Assembly: GCA_037127315.1 (NCBI GenBank)
Contig: JBBBDQ010001186.1
Span: 3,832,501 to 3,896,500, forward strand
DNA from: Ascarosepion bandense
Taxonomy: Eukaryota > Mollusca > Cephalopoda > Sepiida > Sepiidae
Length of the DNA stretch: 64,000 nt
Reading direction: 5' to 3'
The notes below the pieces were generated by a model. The model was not told the origin of the DNA. It saw only the letters and a program-made list of their open reading frames with translations, and searched no databases. Positions 1-9,650 of this stretch are shown here, in pieces (position 1 is the first letter of the stretch; every line of letters starts with the position of its first letter). Made by a program: the position numbers and the translations under genes.

Positions 1-152
1 TTTCGATTATCGATTTTCAATATTTATCGGGGGTACCTCGACACAAAACCTAGCTAAGAACACTCTCAGACGCTTATAGTACAACTGTGTAAATTTACAA
101 GAAAATCGGTTCAGCCGTTTTGGAGTCTATAGGTAACGGACAGATAACAGAG
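1..152 (+). repeat. Dispersed repeat, 3' part, cut by window edge
   Basis: This stretch closely matches 36,052-36,205, sharing the segments TTCGATTATCGATTTTC, GGGGGTACCTCGACAC and CGGTTCAGCCGTTT in the same order and orientation. It is the 3' portion of the dispersed element described at 35,520-36,236. The rest lies outside the window. The class is uncertain; I suspect a short retroelement because the fuller copy ends in CA repeats and a short terminal signature. Confidence 0.75.
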
Positions 153-175
153 TAAAATAATCTAAAAAAAATTAA

Positions 176-788
176 GATATTCTACAATTTCATGGGTAAT
201 ACGTATTTTGCAGGGAAATAAAAACCTGCTGCTCGTCAGACCCAAATGATACAACAGTTAATATTCAAAATCATCTAGAAAAGCATTACATACAGACTCT
301 CACGTGCCAGTATCGAGAATAGACATTTGTAACGGTAATCTACAAAAAAAGTTTTCCTCGCCCATTCAAAAACAAAAGAACGAAAGAAAAATAAAAGTAT
401 AGATAAATCATACACGGAAAGAAGAGAAAGAAAAAGAAAAAAAGAAAGAAGAACGAACAGTATAGAGAGAAAGGAAGTTAGTTAACATCTTAGATCGACA
501 CCAGCTTCTATTGCAATTCATCTGCTTTCTTAGAAAAGCATGACATGGAAATTTAACATTAAATTTAGTTTTAAAGATACCGGGATGCATCTACGGTATA
601 AGAATAAATTGTAAATCATACTTTTTAATATAAATTAAAATATAACTACTAGTAATATTATATTATAAATATCGTTATAATAATTTTAAAAAAATAAATT
701 AAAAAATATATAAGAAAATTATAAAGACGAACAGCAGGGTTTTTTTTTTTTTGCGAAATACGTATTACCCATGAAATTGTAGAATATC
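176..788. mobile_element. Candidate non-autonomous DNA transposon with ~62-bp terminal inverted repeats
   Basis: Positions 176-237 are an almost exact reverse complement of 726-788. The outer ends read GATATTCTACAATTTC and GAAATTGTAGAATATC; the inner ends read CTGCTGCTCGTC and GACGAACAGCAG. The 613-bp unit encodes nothing recognisable and its interior is AT-rich. This is the shape of a MITE or a fold-back element. I could not define a convincing target-site duplication; both flanks are A-rich. An inverted duplication unrelated to a transposase remains possible. Confidence 0.6.
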
Positions 789-801
789 GAAAAAATTTTC
801 T

Positions 802-805
<4 letters not shown>

Positions 806-867
<62 letters not shown>
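806..867. repeat. (AT)n microsatellite
   Basis: Uninterrupted TA/AT dinucleotide tract of about 60 bp. Confidence 0.98.
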
Positions 868-869
<2 letters not shown>

Positions 870-996
870 AACAAAGTTGTGGAACTCGTAGGTTTTTTAA
901 CCTGCTGTTCATGCATTTACTTTTATAAAGAGTGCTCGATACAACGTAGAGCATTATATTGTAATGGTTGTTACAATGGTTTATAAATTCATAGTA

Positions 997-1061
997 TCAC
1001 TACACAAAAATTTTCGCGTTTCGAAGCTAACCTTGGTTTTTGGTTGCCTCTCTTCAGGTGA
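997..1061 (-). ncRNA. Hammerhead ribozyme-like motif (type I) in PLE terminal region
   Basis: Read on the minus strand, the parts occur in hammerhead order. Stem I 5' side is UCAC, then the core CUGAAGA (fits CUGANGA). Stem II pairs GAGGC and AACC with GGUU and GCUUC around an A-rich loop. The second core is GAAA. Stem III is ACGC paired with GUGU, closing with the required A-U pair. The cleavage-site nucleotide is A, and GUGA re-pairs with UCAC. Stem I is 4 bp and stem III 4 bp (one G-U). Hammerheads are an established feature of PLE terminal repeats. Activity is not shown by sequence alone. Confidence 0.7.
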
Positions 1062-1632
1062 AGAAGTTGGAATGAAAATTATCTGGTGAAAAAAAACCGT
1101 TTATTTGTGGTGAATATGCTTTTTTTAGGTGAAAGTGGGGTTGGGAGCTTATTTAGATTCTGTTGACCTTATTTAAGTCTTAGAGTTAGATGTTTGTCGG
1201 GGAGGTGGCTTAGTTCAGGACAGGTTTCCCTATTTATCTTGTCTGGATGTAGTAGTGGTGGCGTCGTTGTTAATGATATGGGTGGTGTGTGATTTTTGGA
1301 TGGTTTAGTCGATTCTTTTATAGTTTTTAAGGTGCTGCTATTTGGTTTAGAGGAGGGTATGTGTTGTTTTGTTTTGGGCTGGTCACTTTATCATTTAGTT
1401 TTGGTTATTTTGTATTGGGATATATGGGTTTTGGTTTTTTGCAGTGTCGATATTTTCTTTTATTTTTCTACCATTTACAGGTAGCTGGACTTATTGTTGG
1501 TGTGGTGTGGGGTTTGTTGTCTTTTATTTCTACGTTTTTTTTTTGGTGGGGGGTTGTTCTATTTATTAATAGGGTTGATTATGTGCATTTATTGCATTTT
1601 TGGGGGTTCGTGTGGGTGGGGATCTTTTTTGT

Positions 1633-2274
1633 TTATTTAAATTTTAACGAGAAATATTTGCGATGTTTGCATAATACTGCTAATTCGTCTCTACGGTTTA
1701 ATAGTTTGCTACTGTTGGGGTACTTTAAACATAAAGGGCAGATGTCGTCAAGTGAGTTGCAAGATCTAGTTTTTTCTAGGATTTTCCATTTTACTTTGGG
1801 TTTCTGTTTTGAATCATTTAGCTTCCAAACGTATGTAGAAAGGGATGTTTGGTTTCGGTATAAGTTGTTTTTGAATGAAGTTAAGTGCATGTACCAGCGC
1901 TGCTTAAAAGTGTTCTTAGTTGATCCGATGTACACTTTATTTATAGTTGGATTTTCAATTGATGTTATGTTGCATTGATAGATTATTGAGTTTATTTTAC
2001 ATTTATTTTGTAGTGGGGAGTTGCTAGGGATTTTACAATTACACATGTTTTTATGGTTGTCTTTTATTGTATTTTGGTAGTTGATTTTATTCTGATCTGC
2101 GTGTTGATTTAGGATATATTTGTTATGGTTTGTTATGATTTTTTCTAGGTTGTTTGTGCAACTGTAGCTTAGTTTAAGTATATTTTTGTTGAAGATTTTA
2201 CTAAGAGGGTTATTTGTGGGGTAATGTTTTTTGATTAAGTTCAGGAACTTTTGTCCTAGCTTGGTGTTTATCAT
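1633..2274 (-). pseudogene. PLE C-terminal region with GIY-YIG endonuclease domain
   Basis: The open frame spans 213 codons and is the C-terminal part of a PLE polyprotein. Near residues 78-92 is a cysteine cluster (CNCKIPSNSPLQNKC) typical of the PLE linker before the nuclease. It is followed by IIYQCNI and then KVYIGSTKNTFKQRWYMH, a GIY-YIG core with the conserved arginine. The C-terminus keeps VKWKILE and a late cysteine region, CPLCLKY. The nuclease nicks target DNA for insertion by target-primed reverse transcription. The frame begins within the protein, not at a natural start. The RT portion lies upstream in another frame (2,480-2,815), so no complete protein can be made. A 205-codon frame on the opposite strand is a shadow. 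Confidence 0.85.
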
Positions 2275-2479
2275 TTGGTTGAAAGGAGGTGTGTATCAAA
2301 TGATTTTTCTATTTCTATTTTTCCTGTTATGGTTATAGTTTGTTATGTATTGGATGTCTTGGTTTTTGTAGCCGCCTTTTTTAGGGACTTGTTGTAGAGA
2401 CTTTTGTGTTTGTTAAATATTTCTTCACTGGACGAGTTTTGACTAATTCTATATTCTATGGAGGAGTGTATATGTTTGA

Positions 2480-2814
2480 TTATACTAAGGGGTGGTTTGA
2501 CTTTGGGTGGATGTATAGTGGGTATTCGTTGGGTTTTATGTATGTTTGGTAATTATTGTTAAATAAATCTAGTGTTACATCGAGGAAGTTTACTACTTTT
2601 AAATTTGTGTTAACTATTACTTTTAGGTTTAAGCCTTTAAATTCTCTGTGGATAAGTTTTCTTATTTTGTCTGTTTTAAAGTGTGTGGAGTTTTGTACTA
2701 TCATGAGAATATCATCTCTGTATATCCCTATGTCTTGTGTGTTTATGTCTTGGTGTGCAGTGAGATTATATAGTGTAAATAAGCCGATGAGATCGGAGGA
2801 CTCTTCAGAGTCCA

Positions 2815-2815
<1 letters not shown>
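2480..2815 (-). pseudogene. PLE reverse transcriptase C-terminal fragment
   Basis: Minus-strand translation gives SSDLIGLFTLYNLTAH, then GIYRDDILMIVQNST, then NLKVVNFLDVTLDL and PNEYPLYIHPKSNHP. YRDD is the catalytic YxDD-type box of the RT palm, and NFLDVTLDL followed by the proline-rich SNHP region is characteristic of PLE RTs. The frame stops at 2,480. The next ~200 bp carry recognisable but frame-broken sequence leading into the GIY-YIG frame. Everything N-terminal of this palm region is missing. A short second copy of the start of this fragment lies at 4,754-4,790 on the plus strand. Confidence 0.85.

Positions 2816-2818
<3 letters not shown>

Positions 2819-2894
<76 letters not shown>
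2819..2894. repeat. (AT)n microsatellite
   Basis: About 75 bp of pure AT dinucleotide, exactly at the truncation point of the PLE. Confidence 0.98.
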
Positions 2895-2898
<4 letters not shown>

Positions 2899-3626
2899 AT
2901 CATGTGTACTTTACTATTATTGTTTTTATTATTATTATTTTTATATTTTTATTCTTACTTATAGTTTTATACTATTTTAAGGTAGATTTTTTAAAATTAC
3001 TTTTTAAATTATTATTTTGTATTTTCCTAATTTTTATCATTTATCTTTATATTTTGTCTTTATTATTAGTATCTGTATTATTATTATTTTCATTATTTTT
3101 ATTACTATAATAACTTTAAGGTTTTTAAATATTAGTTTCTTTATTATCATCTTATTATTAATACCAAGATGTTTTATATAATAATATACTAGTATTAATA
3201 TTACGATTAGAATTAATAAGAAAAACTAACAATTCATTTGTCTTACGAAATTTCAATCCCTAGTTTTTAAGTTTGAATGATATGCATCTAAAAATAGACA
3301 ACTAAAATCCAAGTCAAGATGTAATGATTTCCTTAACGACTGTTTTTATAAATTTAGGTCAAGGCCGTCTAGATATAATATAGACGCTAAGATTTAATAC
3401 TGTTAAGTTAACCACTTTTTCCTTATTTTTTCTTTTTTTTCTTTTTTAATTAAAAACCAGCTATCATGCTAGCTTGGAAAGGGTTGGAACTCCGACAGGC
3501 TATCTCACGAAGATACACTACTTCGATGGCAGGAGCAGTCATGAAACTCGTGATTATGATCCCAAAAGTTATTACAAATCATAAGTCAGAATTAATTATA
3601 TTAACATATGAGTAATTATTAATAAT
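2895..3626. other. AT-rich intergenic stretch, nothing recognised
   Basis: Very AT-rich sequence (TTATTATT-like runs to about 3,200), then mixed sequence with no domain, RNA gene or repeat that I recognise. Confidence 0.6.
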
Positions 3627-3925
3627 GGATGTGCGTTGTAGTGCAGTGGATATCGACTCGAAACGACAAATCGGGTTGCCGAGTTCGAATTCCAGTTGAA
3701 TTCCTTGCATTCACTTACGCACAAATACCCTTGGGAAAGGTATTAATCCGTCTCTTACTTCCAATTTTGATTGGGTTCTATAGCCTTATCTGGCAACCAG
3801 TCTACAGCAGAAAGCAATGGCAACCTACTGCGGGATAATATTCTGCCCAGTCAGTCATGTCTCTTTCGAGACATGATCGCCCAAAGCGTGTATCATGTGT
3901 GAAACTTAACTGACTGATTGACTGA
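3627..3925 (+). mobile_element. tRNA-derived SINE, near full length
   Basis: The head GGATGTGCGTTGTAGTGCAG contains a polymerase III A box, and GAGTTCGAATTCC downstream is a good B box, so the 5' end derives from a tRNA. A shared central body follows (ACCCTTGGGAAAGGTATTAA, then CAACCAGTCTACAGCAGAAA). The 3' tail contains the hairpin TGTCTCTTTCGAGACA and ends with TTAACTGACTGATTGACTGA. It lies about 180 bp from an inverted copy at 4,107-4,403. Confidence 0.93.
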
Positions 3926-4106
3926 ATTATTAATAATTAACAATTAACGCCTCAACGAATTTTAAATCGATTAAACTACCAGCGGATATTTCTAAATGTT
4001 AAAAATGAATAAAGCAGGAATATTACATTAGAAATGAAATGAGTGCACTAATGTCTCACAGATGAAGACGACACAACAGAAATGTGGTTCTGCAGGAAAA
4101 AAAATT

Positions 4107-4403
4107 CAGTCAATCAGTTAAGTGTCATATGTGATACACGCTTGAGCGATCATGTCTGACTAGGCAAAAGCTTTTTCCCGCATAAATTGCCACTGATTTC
4201 TGCAGTAGACTCATTGCGAACCAAGGCTAAGAACCCAATCTGCTTCTGCTATTTAACCCATAGCGGGAAAGTGAAGAGACGGGTTAATATTTTTCCCAAG
4301 GATATTTGCGCGTCAGTGAATGCAACGAACTCAACTGGAATTCGAACTCGGCTCTCTGATTTCTTGTTCCGAGCCGATATCCACTGCACCACAAAATACA
4401 TCC
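4107..4403 (-). mobile_element. tRNA-derived SINE, near full length
   Basis: Reverse-complement copy of the SINE at 3,627. The tail CAGTCAATCAGTTAAGTG is on the left and the tRNA head is on the right (ATTCGAACTC is the inverted B box; TATCCACTGCACCAC is the inverted A-box end). The hairpin has lost one arm here. With its neighbour it forms a long imperfect inverted repeat. Confidence 0.92.
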
Positions 4404-4745
4404 AAATAACTTTCCAGATATCAAAAACTTTCTTGCAAATCAATCATTCAATAATTAGAGTTGGTTTCCAGCAAATAAAAACTATTAGTTTTAGATAGAA
4501 TCATTGTTCCTTAAACCCTGTGGGCTGGAGCTACAGAATCACAAATAAAAATAATAAAGATATTCAACAGCAGCTGCAACAACTAAAATGGATTGCACAT
4601 AACTGGAAGAGAAAATAATGACATAACCAAAATGCTGAAATTCCACACGACTTCAAACAAAATGTTAGGAAGGAAACTCTCATCAGTCCAGAAAAAAGCA
4701 ATAATGTTTACTGGATTTTTTTTTAATCATTTCATTTAAATCAAG
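4404..4745. other. No feature recognised
   Basis: Mixed sequence without a supported gene or repeat. Confidence 0.5.
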
Positions 4746-4976
4746 GCGATACTGCAGAGTCCTCCGATCTCATCGGCTTATTTACACTATACTGTATATA
4801 TCCAACATTTGGATATTTTTTTTTATTATAATGAACACAAGATAAAATCGTCGCTGATGGTGGATTTTTTATGTTAACGTCCTTGTAACCTCTCTGAAGA
4901 TGACCCATGTGAGCCGAAAGCTTAGAACCAACTTAATAAAAAATTATCCAAATGTTGGAGAATTTCTCTCTTTATT
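4746..4976 (+). repeat. PLE scrap plus short inverted-repeat pair
   Basis: Positions 4,754-4,790 repeat the start of the PLE RT fragment (GAGTCCTCCGATCTCATCGG), here on the plus strand. Next to it, TATCCAACATTTGGATA (about 4,798) is mirrored by ATTATCCAAATGTTGGA (about 4,945). Between them is CTGAAGATGACCCATGTGAG then CCGAAAGC, a PLE-end-like signature. I read this as a PLE junction remnant. Confidence 0.5.
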
Positions 4977-5097
4977 TTGAACTGAAATTAAAGTCAAAAT
5001 ACGATGTTTAGAACGGCTTATGATTAAACATAACAGACATTCATTGTCTCTTATATTTAACAACATATGTTCAGAAAATTATCTGCTGCCTTGATAC

Positions 5098-5205
5098 AAA
5101 TGAATAATTGCAACGTTCAAAACATTAATTTAAAACGGTGCTCAATATAAAAATAGAGCAATGAATATTATAAATTATACTTTAGAACATGTACAAACTA
5201 CAAGC
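5098..5205 (+). repeat. Dispersed repeat shared with 14,515-14,632
   Basis: The order AATAATTGCAACGTTCAAAA, GCTCAATATAAAAATAGA, CAATGAATATTATAA and TTAGAACATGT recurs with substitutions at 14,515-14,632 in the same orientation. Class unknown. Confidence 0.6.
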
Positions 5206-5310
5206 TACTACATTTTGCTTCGACATTGAAAGAACAAAGTCTCATCAGGTAGTTGATAATGATGGTAATAAACGTTTATTAGCATCATTGTTGTTATTAT
5301 TCTTGTAAAG

Positions 5311-5313
<3 letters not shown>

Positions 5314-5371
<58 letters not shown>
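5314..5371. repeat. (AT)n microsatellite
   Basis: About 55 bp of TA dinucleotide. A second tract of about 49 bp lies at 5,469-5,517. Confidence 0.97.
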
Positions 5372-5373
<2 letters not shown>

Positions 5374-5465
5374 GAAGTCACGAAATGGTATTAACCGACA
5401 TATTTATTTAGATGTATTTGTTTGAAAATTATTTTTAATGGATATTCGTATTTGAGATTTTTTTC

Positions 5466-5519
<54 letters not shown>

Positions 5520-6010
5520 ACCGGCCTGAATATTCGGTAAATCTTTTCATGCATCTTCCGGCATAACGAAACCTGTGGCATCCAACTACCTTTGAGAAGC
5601 TGTCAATAGATCAAATGTGTCTTACCACTCGAACACAGAAGATTTCATGGTTTAACAAGGTCAAATCAAGCCGTAAGTGCATAAGTTTCGGATTTCTCAC
5701 AAAATTGAAATTTTGTCCGTATCTTATTCTAATGTAAACAAACGTCAATAAAACTATATAACGAAAGTTACGAAATGGTATTAACCGACTTATTTAAATT
5801 TATTTGTTTGAACATTATTTTCAATGGATACTCGTATTGACTGGAAACTCTGTTTTTCTACAATTAAACAGCACCGGCCTGAATATTAGTGAAGTCTTGT
5901 GAAGAAAATAAGCATTTTAGGCAGGACTCGAACTTGCAACTAACATGTACCTAGGATAAGCCGTCAATAGATCTATGTTTCTTGTCACGAATCAATTTCC
6001 TATATTGGAC
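5372..6010. repeat. Two direct copies of a dispersed repeat with a tRNA-like portion on the minus strand
   Basis: CGAAATGGTATTAACCGAC starts two direct copies, at about 5,379 and 5,772. Each continues through ATTTGTTTGAA and CACCGGCCTGAATATT. On the minus strand the right part looks tRNA-derived: CGAGTGGTAAGACAC (near 5,630) resembles a Leu/Ser-type A-box region, and GTTCGAGTCCT (near 5,925) fits a B box. The first copy is interrupted by an (AT)n tract. It may be a second SINE family. Confidence 0.5.
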
Positions 6011-6279
6011 ACACTACCACCTCTTTGAGAGATGCCTTACATATCACTTACCATAACAAAGTACTATAAAAAAAATCATTTATTAATCCATAATTTACAA
6101 GAACCCTAAAGGAAAGTTTTGGTCGAAAATAAAAAAAATACTATATAAATCACAATATCAAAATCATCTCGCAAGTGGCGAGCCACTACATATCAAACAG
6201 GTCCCTCCTACCATCAACCTTACATCATTTAATAGTGGAAATGGAGTATTGAAAGTTTAAATAAAAAGATGCTCATGCG

Positions 6280-6582
6280 ATTTTCAATCGCGCGCAACAC
6301 GTGAGAATTTGGAATAAACGCTCCTTTTTCAAAAACAACACAAGATAAATTACTACGTTACATGCAAAATATAAGAAAAAATAACAACAGCGGAGACATC
6401 ACAACATTGAAAATGGCCAGAGTAGTGGATGAAAGTGCATGGGACGATAATTATGGATAATTATCTCTAGAAATACGGGAAAATGTGGGAAGGCTGGAAA
6501 AAAATGAATAAAAATAAATAAAATGTTCCTTGTCGGCTGTATTCAACGAAAGATACTTGAAAGAAAGGTTACCAGCAAGTAT
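6280..6582 (+). repeat. Dispersed repeat, inverted partner of 12,190-13,035
   Basis: Blocks here such as ATGCAAAATATAAG, ACAACAGCGGAGACATCACA, GAAAATGGCCAGAG and GTCGGCTGTATTCAACGAAA recur as reverse complement in 12,190-12,222 plus 12,827-13,035. No coding function recognised. Confidence 0.75.
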
Positions 6583-6597
6583 ATATATATATATATA

Positions 6598-6648
<51 letters not shown>
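6579..6648. repeat. (TA)n then (TG)n microsatellites
   Basis: About 20 bp of TA, a few mixed bases, then about 48 bp of TG from 6,600. Confidence 0.97.
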
Positions 6649-6649
<1 letters not shown>

Positions 6650-7254
6650 CGCACCCCCAAATTCCGGGTCTTGAATAAGGAATTATTTTTAAAGAGAAAA
6701 TCAAAGTACGTGAAATGAGAAAATGGTAAAAATATTTCCAAATCGGTTAAATATTTTATTTAAGATGGCTGCGTTGACAGAGATGGTGGGGGGAGGTATT
6801 ACCTTACATTTTATAGACTTGAGTCTTATTGAATAAGAGTGGTTGTGGTAGTCAGTGGTTGCTGCTTCAAAGTGTTTCTTGACCCTGTGACCTGACATAG
6901 GCGCAGTTATATTTCATGCTTACTCGTGTTATCATTTTAACAACCAACAACTTGCTCTCCACTCACAACAACACTTTCCCACTTTCTTATGTCTCTGCTC
7001 TCTCTCCCCCTCTCTCTTTCTCTCTCACACACGCACATTCTCTTCAGTTTTGTTTTTCTTTGCCATTTTTTGAAATTCGTTTTATTTCCCATTTTCTTTT
7101 GCAAGTTTTTAATGGACTTTTCCTGTCAGTATTCAGAGAAATTCCATGGTGGTATATTTAATTAATAAATAATCATTAAATATTATAAAATAATAACGAA
7201 TAATTAAATAATGAAAAATATTAATTTAATATACATAAACTGATTATAATATTC
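6649..7254. other. No gene recognised
   Basis: Pyrimidine-rich segment around 6,990-7,080, then strongly AT-rich sequence to 7,250. An 81-codon open frame here has no recognisable features. Confidence 0.5.
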
Positions 7255-7470
7255 AAAGTGATTAGCAGATCAGAATGAGAAATCGGAAAGCCTAGTTCGA
7301 ATTCCAATCGGGTTCATTACATTCACGTACCTACTATTATCCTTGATAAAGGTATGAATCCATATCTTCTTCCCGCAACTATAGATAAAATAGCACGTCA
7401 GACTGAGTCCTATAGCCTTGGATGGCAACTAGTCTAAGATAAGGAAACTGAATTAAAACCGGATCGCAGT
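7255..7470 (+). mobile_element. Degenerate tRNA-derived SINE
   Basis: An aged copy of the common SINE: GATCAGAATGAGAAATCGG, TAGTTCGAATTCCAATCG (B box), then ATTCACGTACC, GGTATGAATCC, CCTATAGCCTTGG and GGCAACTAGTCTA in the expected order. The A-box region and the hairpin tail are missing. Confidence 0.7.
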
Positions 7471-7804
7471 ATAATAAAAATATATATACATGCGGCTAGG
7501 GACCGCTTGGGAATCCGAAATTCCAACTGAAACTCTTAAGATTTCCACGCCTTCAGATGCAGCGTTAAAAAGAGCCCAGTGTGCTATAAGAAACGAGAAA
7601 AACATATAAACTATACTTGTAATAAGAAAGAGAATTTTGAAATTTGTAATGCTTCCAATATTGAATAAGAAGTTTCTATTTCGTCCTCCTAACTTTGAGA
7701 TGTCGGCGCGTACACTACTATAATAGCTATATTGAGAAGCCTTCCCCGCAGTTTAACCAAGAGGACTCTCTCTGAAAGCTGACAGTATCCAAGAACGCAT
7801 TCCT

Positions 7805-8290
7805 TTATAGCTATTATAGTAGTGTACGCGCCGACAACTCAAAGTTCGGAGGACGAAATAGAAACTTTTTATTCAATACTGGACAGTGCCAAGGCCCAAT
7901 GCAAAAGCCAAGAAATTAGGATTATAATGGGAGACTTGAATGCCAAAGTAGGTAAAGATAGGGAAGGAAACACGACCGGCCCCTTTGGACTAGGGGACCG
8001 CAACGAACGAGGAGAAAAATGGGTCCAATGGTGCTCAACCAATGACCAGGTAATTACTAACACTTGATTTCAAGAGCACCCACGACGACTATGGACATGG
8101 AGAAGCCCAGGAGGAGACACGAAGAACCAAATAGACTACATAACTATAAACAAGAGATTCAGGAACGCAGTGGTCTAATGCAAAACATATCCAGGTGCCG
8201 ACTGCGGAAGCGACCACGTCCCAGTCATTTGCAAACTAAGGGTGAAACCCCGAAGACTAAAGAAACCCAGCACACCACCAAGGCTGCAAT
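7805..8290 (+). pseudogene. LINE APE-type endonuclease domain (broken)
   Basis: Translation starts with VYAPTTQSSEDEIETFYSIL, followed by IIMGDLNAKVGKD, the GDxNA box of the exonuclease-endonuclease-phosphatase fold. A stop follows NDQVITNT near 8,065. In other frames the domain continues with NQIDYITI and GSDHVPVICKL, the C-terminal SDHxPV active-site motif. This enzyme nicks target DNA in LINE retrotransposition. At least one stop and frame changes between 8,065 and 8,245 inactivate this copy. The N-terminal end of the domain was lost by 5' truncation and inversion. Confidence 0.85.
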
Positions 8291-9650
8291 ACGAGACGCT
8301 CGTGAATGACCTCACCCTGCAGAAAGACTACAATAAGAGCGTGAGAAAGAAATATGAAGAACAAATTGGAAAAGGGCACTCAAAATGGCATTCACTAAAG
8401 GAAGCGATGGTGACCTCAGCGAACGACATAGACCCAAAGGAAATCAGACGCAGAAGAAAAAATGAATGGATGACCGAAGAAATTATCCACATGATACAAA
8501 GGAAACAAAAAATAACGCCAAGACATGGAGCAGAGTTCAAGAAACTTCACAGGGAGATAAGGAACAAATGCAGACAAGCTAAAGAGGAATGGCTTAACAA
8601 CAAATGCGCAGATGTAGAGAGAATGAGCAGGACCAATAAAGCAGAGATGCATAAAGAGATAAGGACAAAAAACCTGCTTCTCAACAGGTTGCATAAAATC
8701 CAAGGAAGGAACAATCATATTGGAGAAAAAGAAATACTCCAGCGATGGGAAGAGTATATAAAGGATCTTTTTTTGCGACAGGAGAGAACAACCGAGAATA
8801 CACAAAGAGGTGGATGGACCGAAAATACTGAAATCCGAAGTGGAAGATGCAATGGCCAAAATGAACAGAAACAAAGCAGCTGGTCCAGACGGCATAGTGA
8901 TAGAGCTGCTGATAGCCTTAGAAGAATACGACATAGAAAAAATTACCGACATAATAAACGAAATTTATAGCAGTGGAATAATACCAGATCACCTATGCAA
9001 GTCGATATTTATAGCACTGCCGAAGAAGCCAGGTACAAACGAGTGTGAACTACACAGAACTATCAGCTTAATGAATCACATCACAAAACTGATGGTCAGA
9101 ATCCTGATGAATAGAGCGAGAAGCAGAATCAGGCCAGAGATTGGGCAGGAAGAGTGCGGGTTCGTTAAAGACACTAGAACAAGGAACGCTATATTCATGA
9201 TTAGGATGCTCTCCGAAAGGGCAATACAAATGAAGAAAAACTTATACATATGTTTCATTGAATATGCGAAGGCATTCGACAAGATACGACACAAAGAATT
9301 GATGGAGATGCTCGGCAGCCTAGACATTTTCGGCAAAGACATCAGAGTATTTAAGAATCTCTACTGGCAGCAAACGGCCTGCATACGGACAGGTAACGAT
9401 CTCAGTAGATTTACAAAGATAGAAAGAGGCGTAAGACAAGGATGTGTCTTTTCACCGGATTTGTTCAACCTGTACAGCGAGAATATTTTGAGGACCCTAG
9501 GCGACACGCCAGGATTTGCTATTGGAGGCCACAACTTGAACAACATAAGGTATGCAGATGACACAGTGCTGATTGCAGACACGGAAAGGAAACTGCAGGA
9601 CCTCCTACAGAAGGTAGCGGTGGAGAGTGACAAAAAGGACTACAAATAAA
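8290..9650 (+). pseudogene. LINE reverse transcriptase (RTE-like, frameshifted)
   Basis: A lysine/arginine-rich linker (to about 8,800) leads, after a +1/-1 frame change near 8,805, into a 279-codon frame with RT motifs in order: KAAGPDGIVIELL, FIALPKKPGT, GFVKDTRTRNA, CFIEYAKAFDKI (first catalytic Asp), GVRQGCVFSPDLFNLY, and NIRYADDTVLIAD (YADD catalytic pair). The polymerase makes cDNA at the nicked target. The frame ends at 9,649 with YK and a stop; the expected downstream sequence continues in another frame. The copy is dead but fairly young, since motifs are nearly intact. Confidence 0.9.

Larger units (their letters stand above)
880..2818 (-). mobile_element. Penelope-like retroelement (PLE), decayed, 5' truncated
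   Basis: On the minus strand, reading down from 2,818, the order is the tail of a reverse transcriptase (with YRDD), a linker, a GIY-YIG endonuclease domain, then a non-coding terminal region with a hammerhead-like fold near 1,030. RT followed by C-terminal GIY-YIG is the defining architecture of endonuclease-positive PLEs. The 5' part is absent: the element stops at the (AT)n tract at 2,819. The reading frame is broken between the RT tail and the endonuclease, so this is a dead copy. The lower boundary near 880 is approximate and adjoins another (AT)n tract. Confidence 0.85.

Noticed and set aside
1296..1978. Plus-strand frames of 62 and 205 codons
   Set aside because: Antisense shadow of the Penelope-like GIY-YIG region; hydrophobic low-complexity composition from complementing an AT-rich coding strand.
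2556..3110. 184-codon frame with IYIYIY and Leu/Ile-rich tail
   Set aside because: Reads through the (AT)n tract and AT-rich DNA; its first part is antisense to the PLE RT.
6916..7161. 81-codon frame with Ser/Leu-rich peptide
   Set aside because: Lies in pyrimidine-rich low-complexity DNA; no domain.
7869..9633. Minus-strand frames of 64-178 codons opposite the LINE
   Set aside because: Antisense shadows of the endonuclease/RT coding sequence.
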